The notes below the pieces were generated by a model, which was not told where the DNA came from, did no database searches, and saw nothing but the letters and a program-made list of their open reading frames with translations. Shown here in pieces: positions 8,709-16,676 of a stretch of 64,000 nucleotides of DNA (its first letter is position 1; each line of letters opens with the position of its first letter). Source of the stretch: Phycisphaerales bacterium (lineage in GTDB: Bacteria; Planctomycetota; Phycisphaerae; Phycisphaerales; UBA1924); assembly GCA_007693785.1 (NCBI GenBank), contig RECY01000015.1:45332-109331 (forward strand), given 5' to 3'. Position numbers and translations under genes: made by a program.

Positions 8709-9170
8709 ATGGGGGACGGGATGGGGAAGCGATCGGACGGGCCCGCGGCGACGGAGGGCGTGCCGCCACCGCCGCTGCGGGTTCGGATCCACAAGGAAGC
8801 GCCGCCGCGGGACGGGCACTACCGGGACCTGCACCGGCGTTTGGAGGAAGTGGGCTGGTTTCGGCACGCGGTGCGAAACCTCGGAGGCCTCGCGTCCGCC
8901 GCCCGGCGGAGCGAGCACGCGGCGAACGAACTGGGCATCGAGCCGGTGGACGCCGGCGGTGTGCGGTTCATGCGGGCGACCATCGACGGGCTGTGCGTCA
9001 TGTTCTGGATTTCGGAATCAACCTCGACCGTCTACGTCCTGCACAGCCTGATCGCGGGGCTGCTCGGGCGCCTCCCGAGATCGGCCGAGATGATCGCCGC
9101 CCGGCGGTGCAAGGCGTGCATGCAGTTGGATGCGAGGCGTACGCGGGGAAGAAAGGAAGGCGAGCGATGA
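8709..9170 (+). CDS. RelE/HigB-like toxin of a toxin-antitoxin pair
   Basis: 153-residue basic protein. The segment VRFMRATIDGLCVMFWISE followed by TVYVLHSLIAGLLGRLPRSAEMIAARRC resembles the core and C-terminal helix of HigB/Gp49-type ribosome-dependent mRNA nucleases (fold RelE/ParE), which usually read 'LR...yRi.ff....vvllhgF.KK..ktP..eI..A'. The first ~35 residues look like an unstructured extension; a second in-frame ATG at 8721 is possible. The stop overlaps the start of the HTH protein by ATGA, and toxin-before-antitoxin order is typical of higBA. Functional assignment is from fold-like similarity plus context. Confidence 0.6.
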   Translation: MGDGMGKRSDGPAATEGVPPPPLRVRIHKEAPPRDGHYRDLHRRLEEVGWFRHAVRNLGGLASAARRSEHAANELGIEPVDAGGVRFMRATIDGLCVMFWISESTSTVYVLHSLIAGLLGRLPRSAEMIAARRCKACMQLDARRTRGRKEGER

Positions 9171-9871
9171 GTGCCGCCGATCTGCCGTATCCGGGCCTGC
9201 TGAACCAAGGCTTGCGCGACGTCTTCACGCGTCTCGGTGGTGTTTCTGACGCGAGCCGCGCTCGCTCGGCATCCACCCGGGGCACCGATCTGCCGGAATC
9301 GCGGGTCACGATGAGCGTGCTGGAAGAACTGGAATCCGCCGAGCAAGCCGAGCTTCGGGCCCGGGAGCAGGCGTTCGTGCTGCACGGGCTGGCGCGTCGC
9401 CAGGCGGCCGCGTTGCTGTCGATGTCGGACGAGGACTGGGCGGCCTTCGAGACGATCCGCGCCGATTTCACCAAGGCCGCGGCGGACAACGACACCGAAG
9501 CGATCACGGAACTCATCGGCTACGCCCTCGAGATCCTCGCCGGCCCGATCAGCATGGACGACTTCGTCGACGAGATCGTCTATAGCGATCCCCAGGAGCT
9601 CGAAGTCATCGAACGCGTCGATCGCGAGCGCGAGGCGTTCTTTGATCGCTACTTCGAGCTCAAAGCCGCCTCCGGGCTCGAGACTCAGGCGGACGTCGCC
9701 AAGAAAGCCGGGCTGAGCCCGACGACCGTCCACGCGATCGAGTCGCGGAGCGTGCGCCCGCAGTTCAAGACGCTGAAGAAGCTGGCCGTCGCCTTCGGCG
9801 TCGAAGTCTCGGCCTTCTCCGAGCCCGCGCCCCCGGCTCGCCCGAAGCGAGCCCGCAAGCCCAAGGGCTGA
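9167..9871 (+). CDS. XRE-type helix-turn-helix protein, probable antitoxin
   Basis: 234-residue protein whose C-terminal part (about 170-222) is an XRE helix-turn-helix: TQADVAKKAGLSPTTVHAIESRSVRPQFKTLKKLA, the classic Cro/CI-type pattern. The N-terminal ~165 residues are mostly helical and acidic with no recognised motif, so it is longer than the usual ~100-residue HigA. The ATG at 9167 overlaps the toxin-like stop by ATGA, implying translational coupling. It should bind and neutralise the upstream protein and repress the shared promoter; that role is inferred from position and domain. Confidence 0.65.
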   Translation: MSAADLPYPGLLNQGLRDVFTRLGGVSDASRARSASTRGTDLPESRVTMSVLEELESAEQAELRAREQAFVLHGLARRQAAALLSMSDEDWAAFETIRADFTKAAADNDTEAITELIGYALEILAGPISMDDFVDEIVYSDPQELEVIERVDREREAFFDRYFELKAASGLETQADVAKKAGLSPTTVHAIESRSVRPQFKTLKKLAVAFGVEVSAFSEPAPPARPKRARKPKG

Positions 9872-9914
9872 TCCGCCGGGGCAAATCCGCTCGCCCGCAC
9901 GCTACAGTGCGCTC

Positions 9915-11573
9915 ATGAGCAAGCCCCGCAACACGCCCTGCGTCCTGATCATCCGTGATGGCTGGGGGGAGAACCCTCATGCCTTGCACGATGCCTTCAA
10001 CGCGATCAAGCTGGCGAACACGCCTGTGGCGGATCGGCTGATGGCGGAGTGGCCGCACGCCTTGATCGGGACGAGCGGCGAGGACGTCGGGCTGCCCGAG
10101 GGGACGATGGGCAACTCGGAGGTCGGTCACCAGAACATCGGGGCCGGGCGTGTGGTGGATCAGGAGGCGGTGCGAATCAGCAAGGCCTGCCGTGCGGGTT
10201 TGAGCGGAAACGAGACGCTGGCCGAGGCGATCCGTGGGGCCCGCGACGCGGGGCGAAACGTTCACCTGATGGGCATCAACTCCGACGCGGGCGTGCACGG
10301 TTTGCTGGAGCATCTGTACGCGCTGCTGCGATTGTGCAAGGCGCTGGACGTGCCGCCGGACCGTGTGTTTGTGCACCTGTTCACGGACGGTCGCGACACG
10401 GGGCCGTTCACGGGCAAGGCGTTCGCGGAGACGGTGGTGGAGCGCTGCCGCGAGATGGGCGTCGGGCGTGTGGCGTCGATCATCGGGCGGTACTGGGCGA
10501 TGGACCGGGACAACCGGTGGGAGCGGGTGCGTCGGGCGTACGACTGCCTGACCGGGCGGGGTGACTGCCCGCGGTTCGCGTCACCGGGCGAAGCGATCCA
10601 GCGGTGCTACGACCACCCGGGCGGGTCCGCCGACGCGCCGCTGGTGGGCGATGAATTCATCGAGCCGAGCTGGATCGCGGAGACGGAGGAGGCCGCGAGC
10701 GCAAGCCGCGTGCGCGACGGCGACGCGGTCGTCTTCTACAACTACCGCGGCGACCGCCCACGCGAGATCTGCTCGGCGTTTCTGCTGCCGGAGTTCCACG
10801 GCGCGGACGAGGTCAAGCCGAGCCCGGATTCCGGCGAGCGCGGCTTTGACCGCGGCCCGAAGCTCAACCTCCGCTTCGTGCTTATGAGCCCCTACAGCGA
10901 GCGCCTCGCGCAGCTCGCGGGCGTCGCCTTCCCGCGCCCGCCCAAGATGACCGACATCGGCGGGGCGTACTTCAGCAAGCTCGGGCTGAAGCAGTTCCGC
11001 TGCGCGGAGACGGAGAAGTTCCCGCACGTGACGTTCTTCTTCAACGACTACCGCGACGAGCCGTTCCCTGGCGAGCGGCGCGAGATTATCCAGAGCCCGC
11101 AGGTGGCGACCTACGACCTGAAGCCGGAGATGTCGAGCGATGGCGTGCGCGACGCCGTGCTGCGACGCCTGGCGAGCGACGACTGTGAGGACGTGATCGT
11201 CGTGAACTTCGCCAACGGCGACATGGTCGGGCACACCGGGAGTTTGCAGGCCGCGATCCGGGCGTGCGAGGTGGTGGACGCGTGCGTGGGCGCGATCGCC
11301 GACGCGACGCTGTCGCGGGGGGGGAGCGTGATCGTGACGGCCGACCACGGCAACGCCGAGCAGATGCGCGACCCCGAAACCAGCATCCCGCACACCGCGC
11401 ACACGACGTATCCCGTCCCGTGCATCGTCGTGGGCGAGCCGTTCCGCGGTCGTCGCCTCCGCACGGGCGGGCGCCTTGGGGACCTGGTGCCGACGATGCT
11501 GGAGATGATGGGCATCCCGCAGCCGAGCGCGATGACGGGTAAGAGCCTGCTCGCGCCGAAGCGCGGCGAGTGA
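9915..11573 (+). CDS. gpmI: 2,3-bisphosphoglycerate-independent phosphoglycerate mutase
   Basis: 552-residue Mn-dependent enzyme that interconverts 3- and 2-phosphoglycerate in glycolysis/gluconeogenesis. The catalytic serine is Ser68 in MGNSEVGHQNIGAGR. Other family blocks are RDGWGEN, HLMGINSDAGVH, GRDT, IIGRYWAMDRDNRWERV, NYRGDRPREI, KFPHVTFFFN, and the metal-binding ADHGNAEQM near the C-terminus, so the enzyme appears complete. It is slightly longer than the ~510-residue norm. It is convergent with the kinase gene with only 16 bp between stops. Confidence 0.96.
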   Translation: MSKPRNTPCVLIIRDGWGENPHALHDAFNAIKLANTPVADRLMAEWPHALIGTSGEDVGLPEGTMGNSEVGHQNIGAGRVVDQEAVRISKACRAGLSGNETLAEAIRGARDAGRNVHLMGINSDAGVHGLLEHLYALLRLCKALDVPPDRVFVHLFTDGRDTGPFTGKAFAETVVERCREMGVGRVASIIGRYWAMDRDNRWERVRRAYDCLTGRGDCPRFASPGEAIQRCYDHPGGSADAPLVGDEFIEPSWIAETEEAASASRVRDGDAVVFYNYRGDRPREICSAFLLPEFHGADEVKPSPDSGERGFDRGPKLNLRFVLMSPYSERLAQLAGVAFPRPPKMTDIGGAYFSKLGLKQFRCAETEKFPHVTFFFNDYRDEPFPGERREIIQSPQVATYDLKPEMSSDGVRDAVLRRLASDDCEDVIVVNFANGDMVGHTGSLQAAIRACEVVDACVGAIADATLSRGGSVIVTADHGNAEQMRDPETSIPHTAHTTYPVPCIVVGEPFRGRRLRTGGRLGDLVPTMLEMMGIPQPSAMTGKSLLAPKRGE

Positions 11574-11589
11574 GCCTGACGTCGCGTGT

Positions 11590-14475
11590 TCAGGCGCTGG
11601 GGGCGGTGAGCAGGCCGAGGCGTCGCCCCGCGCCGCCGGGCTGGACGGCGACGAGCCCGGCGAAGACGGCAAAAGCCGCGGGGAGTAGGAAGGCGATCGC
11701 CGTGAGCCCGAACTGCCAGGAGGCGAGGTCGCTGGTCGCGGGCAGCCCGACCGCGAGGTGGAACGCGAAGGTGCCGGCGATGACCGCGAGCAGCCCGTAC
11801 CGCACCATGACCACGAGCGTGACCGAAGCGACCAAGGCGTAGACCAGCCAGGTCAGGACGTTGGGCTCCTGCGCGGGCGCGACCCATGCGCCGGTCTGGA
11901 TCACGCCGAAGATGACCATCGCCGCGACGCGGTTGCGAACGATCAGGCGGATGACCACGAGCGTTGCGAGCAGGATGACGGCGAAGACGATGGCGCGGAA
12001 GATCCCGTCCATGAGCACGCCCCCGAGCGCGTGACGCTCGCCGAGCAGGGCGGGGATGGTCATCAGCGTGCCCTCGAAGGGCGTGCCGGGCGGCTTGCCG
12101 ATCAGCGGGTTCAGCCACGGCTCCACGAGCGCGAGCGCGGCGCAGAGCAGCCCGGTCGCCATGCCGATGAGCGTGGTCTGCCCGACGAGCGGGTCGCGCC
12201 ATCGCCCGGCGAGGAGTCGCGACCAGGCGATGAGCGTTTCGGGCCACTGGCGGCGCACGATCGGTTCGAGCGCGATGTAGAGCAGCCAGACAAAGATCCC
12301 CGCCAGCAGAGCCGCGGCCCCCGCCTGCACGAGCCCCCTCACCGCGCCCGAGAGCGTGACCAGGTGTTGCACGGTGAGCAGCTCGGCCGCGAGGACGACG
12401 CCGAACGCCGTCATCCCGAGCTTGAACGCGCCCTCGCGGTCGCCGCGACGGTTGCGGAGCGAGACGAGCGCGAGCACGATGCACACCGCCGAGACGATGC
12501 CCGTGACGGCGTCGCCGAAGTTGATCTCCGGGTGCGCGCGGAGCGCCCCCGCGCGGGGATCGACCGCGGGGGCCGAGGCCTGCGGCCAGCGGTCCTCGGC
12601 GATCCGCAACCACGTCGCCCGCGCCCCTACCCACCCCGTCTCCACGCGGATGCCGATGTCCGGCGCTTCCGGGTAAACGCCCGACCACGCCAGACGTGAG
12701 GAGGCGTAGACCGGCGGCAGCCGCTCGGGCTCGGCCCGCTCCAAGCCCGACACATCGAGCCCGGCCGCGTTCAGCAGCGCCCGCACGTCGGCTTCGCTCG
12801 GCTCGCTTCTCTCGCTTGTCTCGCTTGTCTCGCGTGCCTCGACCCAGCCGGTGTGCACGATCAGCTCGCGCAGGTGCCCGTCGGGGCTGAGGCGGAGCTT
12901 GATCGCGCCGGGGAGCGGGGCCGCCGGCTCGTCGAGCGACACACGACCGCCCAGCCCCGGGGGCATCAGGACCACGGGCGCGCGCCGATACCAGAAATCC
13001 ACGGCCGCCGGGCGCGGGCGGGCGAGGCGGTCCCACCGTTGGCGGCTCTGGTCGGACCTGCGGATCTCGGCAAGGTATTCCTCGTAGAGGTCAAACCCGA
13101 ACGCCTCGTCGAGCCCGGGCTCGGTGTGCCCGAGCGTGTCGAGGATGCGGCGCGCGTCGTACGCCAGTTCGGTTGCGCTCTTCTCCAGCGGCACGGGCGA
13201 GATCAACCCAAACCGCGCATTGAGAAACAACACCCCGAGCAGCATCGCGAGCACCAGCCCGACCCCGATCGCGGCGGTGCGCTTCGAGAGCCCGCCCTCG
13301 CTCCCCGACTCGGCGACCATCTGCGGGCTCGGCGTCTGCCCCGCGGCGAGGGCGGCGGCGAGCGGGTCGGCCCCAGGCAGGGCCGCCGCCACCGCGCGGG
13401 CCGAGCCCGGGCGATCCTCGGGGTCTGCCATCAGGCAGCGCAGGATCGCCCGATCCACCCGCGGGCTCAGGCCCTCGACCAGGTCCCCCGGCGGCGTCGG
13501 GCGCTGCGTCGCGTGCGCACGCTGGAGCTCCTCCACGCCGTCGCCCTCGAAGGCCGGGTGACCGGTGAACAGCTCGTACAGCACCAATCCCAGGGCGAAC
13601 ACGTCGCTCCGGGGCGTGACTGCCTTGCCGGCGAGCTGCTCGGGGGCCATATACGCGGGCGTGCCGGCGCGGACGTCGTCTTCACCGACACGCCCGTCGA
13701 CGGCGGCGAGCCCGAAGTCGAGGATCCGCGCGTTGCCCTCGCGATCGATGATGACGTTGCCGGGCTTGAGGTCGCGGTGGAGGATGCCGGCGCGGTGGGC
13801 CGCGTCGAGCCCGGCGCAGAGCTGCTGGGCGATGCGCACCGCTCGGTCCTGCGGCAAGCGCCCGACGCGACGCAGCAGCGTCCGCAGGTCGTCACCCTCG
13901 ACGAACTCCATCGAGAGGAACGTGTGCCCGTTCGCCTCGCCGATGTCGTACACGCGGCAGACGTTGGGGTGCGAGACCTGCCGCGCCAGGCGGACCTCGG
14001 CGAAGAACCGCTCGTTGCGCGCCGGGTCGCGCGCAAAGCGGTCGGGCAGGAACTTGAGCGCGACGGTCTGCCCGAGGACGAGGTCTTCCCCGCGGTAGAC
14101 CTCGCCCATCCCGCCGCGCCCGATGAAGCCACCGATGCGGTAGCGCCCGCCGAAGAGCGTGCCCGGGGCGAAGCGGGCACCGTCGACCGAACCGGAGCCG
14201 GCGGTGGTGCTCAGCGAGCGCCCGGCGGGTGAAACGCTCGGCGATAGCACGCGGGGCGCGGGGTCGGAGGGCATCTCGAGCGGGGCCGACTCGTTCGCGC
14301 CTCCCGCCGGCACGTCGCGGACTTCGACCGGCGCGTTGCCGGGCGGCGACGGCGCGCCGTCGCTGCGCTCGGGCGGGCGGGATGAGGTCAGATCCATATC
14401 CGGGTGAGCGGGCGGATCGGGTTGGTCGCGCTGGTCCGCCACGTCGTCAGGGCTCCGATCACACGCATCGCTCAC
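11590..14475 (-). CDS. membrane Ser/Thr protein kinase with polytopic C-terminal domain
   Basis: 961-residue protein. Residues ~112-370 form a Hanks-type kinase: GRGGMGEVYRG (P-loop), Lys141 in VALKF, HRDLKPGN (233-240), DFG (253-255), and APE (277-279). The first 100 residues are Pro/Ser-rich and disordered. A transmembrane helix follows near residues 405-422, then a domain of ~240 residues predicted outside, then seven or so hydrophobic helices to the end. The cytoplasmic kinase could thus respond to the membrane domain. The external part contains a small SETSERSEPSE repeat. The listed start is a GTG with a weak ribosome site; the ATG at 14397 (MDLTSS) is an alternative that leaves the kinase intact. 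Confidence 0.88.
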   Translation of the reverse strand: MSDACDRSPDDVADQRDQPDPPAHPDMDLTSSRPPERSDGAPSPPGNAPVEVRDVPAGGANESAPLEMPSDPAPRVLSPSVSPAGRSLSTTAGSGSVDGARFAPGTLFGGRYRIGGFIGRGGMGEVYRGEDLVLGQTVALKFLPDRFARDPARNERFFAEVRLARQVSHPNVCRVYDIGEANGHTFLSMEFVEGDDLRTLLRRVGRLPQDRAVRIAQQLCAGLDAAHRAGILHRDLKPGNVIIDREGNARILDFGLAAVDGRVGEDDVRAGTPAYMAPEQLAGKAVTPRSDVFALGLVLYELFTGHPAFEGDGVEELQRAHATQRPTPPGDLVEGLSPRVDRAILRCLMADPEDRPGSARAVAAALPGADPLAAALAAGQTPSPQMVAESGSEGGLSKRTAAIGVGLVLAMLLGVLFLNARFGLISPVPLEKSATELAYDARRILDTLGHTEPGLDEAFGFDLYEEYLAEIRRSDQSRQRWDRLARPRPAAVDFWYRRAPVVLMPPGLGGRVSLDEPAAPLPGAIKLRLSPDGHLRELIVHTGWVEARETSETSERSEPSEADVRALLNAAGLDVSGLERAEPERLPPVYASSRLAWSGVYPEAPDIGIRVETGWVGARATWLRIAEDRWPQASAPAVDPRAGALRAHPEINFGDAVTGIVSAVCIVLALVSLRNRRGDREGAFKLGMTAFGVVLAAELLTVQHLVTLSGAVRGLVQAGAAALLAGIFVWLLYIALEPIVRRQWPETLIAWSRLLAGRWRDPLVGQTTLIGMATGLLCAALALVEPWLNPLIGKPPGTPFEGTLMTIPALLGERHALGGVLMDGIFRAIVFAVILLATLVVIRLIVRNRVAAMVIFGVIQTGAWVAPAQEPNVLTWLVYALVASVTLVVMVRYGLLAVIAGTFAFHLAVGLPATSDLASWQFGLTAIAFLLPAAFAVFAGLVAVQPGGAGRRLGLLTAPSA
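12800..12841. repeat. short tandem repeat inside the kinase gene
   Basis: A 10-bp unit, TCTCGCTTGT with variants, recurs about four times. On the coding strand it specifies a Thr/Ser/Glu run around SETSERSEPSE in the extracytoplasmic part of the kinase, so repeat number could vary without breaking the fold. Confidence 0.55.
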
Positions 14476-14490
14476 GCCCGCCGGGCGCGG

Positions 14491-15222
14491 TCACGACCGC
14501 CCGTACACCGGCACCAACGCCGCCCGCGTCGAAAGGTTCCACGGGCTGGCGAGAAAAACGACCGTTTCAGCGATGTCGGCGACGCTCGGCCACTGGCCGT
14601 GGTCCGCGTCCGGCATCGCCTTGCGGTTGCCGGGCGTATCCATGATCGAGGGGACGACCGCGTTGACCCAGAGCTCGTGCTCGGCCCACTCGGCGGCGAG
14701 TGCCTGCGTCAGCGCCGCGACGCCCGCCTTGCTCACCGCGTACGACACCATCCCTTTGCCCAGCTCCCCGAAAAGCGCCGGGCGGGCCGCGACGTTGACG
14801 ATCCGCCCCCCACCGCCGGCCTTGCGCACCAGCTTGCCCGCCTCGCGGCTGCACAGAAAAGCCGTGGCTAGATTCATCCGGAGCTGCGCGTCGAAATCCG
14901 CCAGCGAAGTCTCCATCGCCGGGCCCATCGCGAACCCGCCCGCGCAGTGGACCGACGCCCACAGGCGGCTCTGGGCCTGCTCGGCCTTCCGCCCCACGCC
15001 TTCATAAAACGACACGACCGCCGTTTCGTCGGTCAGGTCCACCCCGGGCTGGAAGCGGCAGCGCGGGTCGTCGAGCGCCGGGTGGCGGTCCGGGGGCCGG
15101 GCTTCGGCGAGCGGGACGTGGCAGATCGCCCCCGCCCCGAGCAGCTTCGTGACGACCGCGCAGCCCAACGAACCCCCGCCGCCGGTCACCACGACATGCC
15201 GCCCCTCGAAACTCATCTGCAC
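14491..15222 (-). CDS. short-chain dehydrogenase/reductase
   Basis: 243-residue Rossmann-fold oxidoreductase. VVVTGGGGSLG is the NAD(P)-binding loop near residues 10-20, HCAGG replaces the usual NNAG, and YAVSK gives the catalytic Tyr and Lys. The usual catalytic Ser upstream of Tyr is not evident (VNVAARPALFG), as in the SDR subgroup with a GMxxYxxSKA motif, so activity on a classic substrate is uncertain. GTG at 15222 is chosen because GGAGG is 7 nt upstream; an ATG two codons later (15216) is also possible. Substrate unknown. Confidence 0.82.
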   Translation of the reverse strand: MQMSFEGRHVVVTGGGGSLGCAVVTKLLGAGAICHVPLAEARPPDRHPALDDPRCRFQPGVDLTDETAVVSFYEGVGRKAEQAQSRLWASVHCAGGFAMGPAMETSLADFDAQLRMNLATAFLCSREAGKLVRKAGGGGRIVNVAARPALFGELGKGMVSYAVSKAGVAALTQALAAEWAEHELWVNAVVPSIMDTPGNRKAMPDADHGQWPSVADIAETVVFLASPWNLSTRAALVPVYGRS

Positions 15223-15314
15223 GGCGTCACCTCCCGGCGTTGTGGCGGCATCGGAACACGCCGCGCCCGCCAAAGCCTACGCTTGCGCGAGCCGCGGGTT
15301 TGGAGGGCGTGCCG

Positions 15315-15551
15315 ATGCCGATTTACGAGTACCGGGCGAAAGAAGACGGCGTGGTGGTGGAACTGGTCCGCCCGCCCGCGGAGGCCGACGCGCCGGTCGA
15401 GGACCCCGAGGGCAAAGGGCGGACGTTCGAGCGCGTGCTGAGCACCTTCGCCGCGCGTGCCGGGGCGGGCGAGCGTGCGAACCCGGGCTTTGCGCTCCCC
15501 CGCGCCGGGTGCTGCCCCTGCGGCGACCCGAGCGGGCCCTGCAACAACTGA
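15315..15551 (+). CDS. small FmdB-like protein with C-terminal Cys cluster
   Basis: 78-residue protein beginning MPIYEYRA, the signature of FmdB-family zinc-ribbon proteins (putative regulators), but the first CxxC of that family is absent; the only cysteines are in the tail CCPCGDPSGPC. The zinc site may therefore be degenerate or differently built. GGAGG lies 8 nt before the ATG at 15315. It is convergent with the xerC/D-like gene three bases downstream. Function unknown. Confidence 0.7.
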   Translation: MPIYEYRAKEDGVVVELVRPPAEADAPVEDPEGKGRTFERVLSTFAARAGAGERANPGFALPRAGCCPCGDPSGPCNN

Positions 15552-15554
15552 CGC

Positions 15555-16556
15555 TCACGCCCGCGGGTGGTGCCTCTTGTGCACGTCACGGAGGTGGGAG
15601 CGGTCGACGTGGGTGTAGATCTGCGTCGTGGCGATGTCGGCGTGCCCGAGCAGCTCCTGCACGACACGGAGGTCGGCCCCGCCCACGAGCAGGTGCGTCG
15701 CGAACGAGTGACGCAGCACGTGGGGATGGATCTTGCCGAGCCCCGCGGCGCCCGCGCGCCGACGCACGATCTGCCAGAGCGCCACACGCTCGATCGGGCG
15801 GCCTGTGCGGGAAAGAAACAAGCGCCCGTCGTCGCGCGCGTCCGGTCGGCGGAGCAGCGGGCGGGCCTCGGCGCGGTAGCGATCGATCCAGAGGCGGGCC
15901 GCGACGCCGTAGGGCACCAGGCGCTGCTTATCCCCCTTGCCGGTCAGGCGGACCACGCTCAGGTCGTCGATGACGTCCCCGGCGCGGACCGCGCCGACCT
16001 CGCTCGCTCGCAGCCCGCTCGCGTACATGAGCTCCAGGATCGCGCGGTCCCGCACCGCCAGCGCCCGCGCGACGCCCTCGCCCTGCCTGGGCGGGACGCT
16101 CGCCGGATCGACACTCTCGAGCAGCTTGCGCATCTGGGCCGGGCTGAGCACGCCGGGGAGTTTTTTCCAGCGCGTCGGCTGGTCGAGCACGTGGCTCGGG
16201 TCGTCCTGGAGCTGCCCGGTCGCGACGAGCCAGCGGAAGAGCACGCGGATCGTCGCCAGGTGACGTGCCACGCTGGAAGGGGCCATCTTGCGGACGCTGC
16301 TGAGGCGGGCGAGATGCTGGCTGAGGTGGCGCGGGGCGATGTCGCTCGGCGTGCGCACGCCGTCGTCGGCCAGCTCGTTGAAAAGCTCCCGCGCGTCGCG
16401 GGCGTACGCCTCCAGCGTCGCCTTGCTGAGCCCCGCCTCGACGCGGAGATACGTCAGAAACCGCTTCTGCACCGGTGCGAAGCAGGGCGCGACCGACGAA
16501 GGCTCCGGTGCGGCAGGCGGCTTGGGTTGGCGGGAACGCTGGGGCACGGCTTTCAA
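15555..16556 (-). CDS. tyrosine recombinase XerC/XerD
   Basis: 333-residue site-specific recombinase that resolves chromosome dimers at dif. All catalytic residues are visible: Arg183 in SGLRASE, Lys207 in TGKGDK, HxLR as His279 and Arg282 in HPHVLRHSFATHLL, His305 in LLGHADI, and the nucleophile Tyr314 in TQIYTHVD. The N-terminal SAM-like core-binding domain spans about residues 27-115. The start is a TTG at 16556 without a clear ribosome site; a GTG at 16547 is possible. Chromosomal Xer is likelier than an element integrase, since no mobile genes are nearby. XerC and XerD cannot be told apart by eye. Confidence 0.9.
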   Translation of the reverse strand: MKAVPQRSRQPKPPAAPEPSSVAPCFAPVQKRFLTYLRVEAGLSKATLEAYARDARELFNELADDGVRTPSDIAPRHLSQHLARLSSVRKMAPSSVARHLATIRVLFRWLVATGQLQDDPSHVLDQPTRWKKLPGVLSPAQMRKLLESVDPASVPPRQGEGVARALAVRDRAILELMYASGLRASEVGAVRAGDVIDDLSVVRLTGKGDKQRLVPYGVAARLWIDRYRAEARPLLRRPDARDDGRLFLSRTGRPIERVALWQIVRRRAGAAGLGKIHPHVLRHSFATHLLVGGADLRVVQELLGHADIATTQIYTHVDRSHLRDVHKRHHPRA

Positions 16557-16587
16557 AAAGATCGGCCGAGGGCGGCCGGCGGAGGCA

Positions 16588-16624
16588 CAAAAGAAACACG
16601 CCCCGGCGTCGGACGCCGGGGCGT
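16588..16624 (-). terminator. Rho-independent terminator of flagellin gene 1
   Basis: Perfect 13-bp stem ACGCCCCGGCGTC / GACGCCGGGGCGT (16598-16624) followed on the minus strand by TTTCTTTT. It lies about 50 bp past the flagellin stop. Confidence 0.85.
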
Positions 16625-16676
16625 GGAATGGGATTCAGAATCGACCGCCCGTGACGGGCTCCGCGGAGGCTCGGGA

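Noticed and set aside
11111..13036. 641-residue minus-strand frame
   Set aside because: Alternate frame across the end of the kinase and gpmI antisense; Arg-rich.
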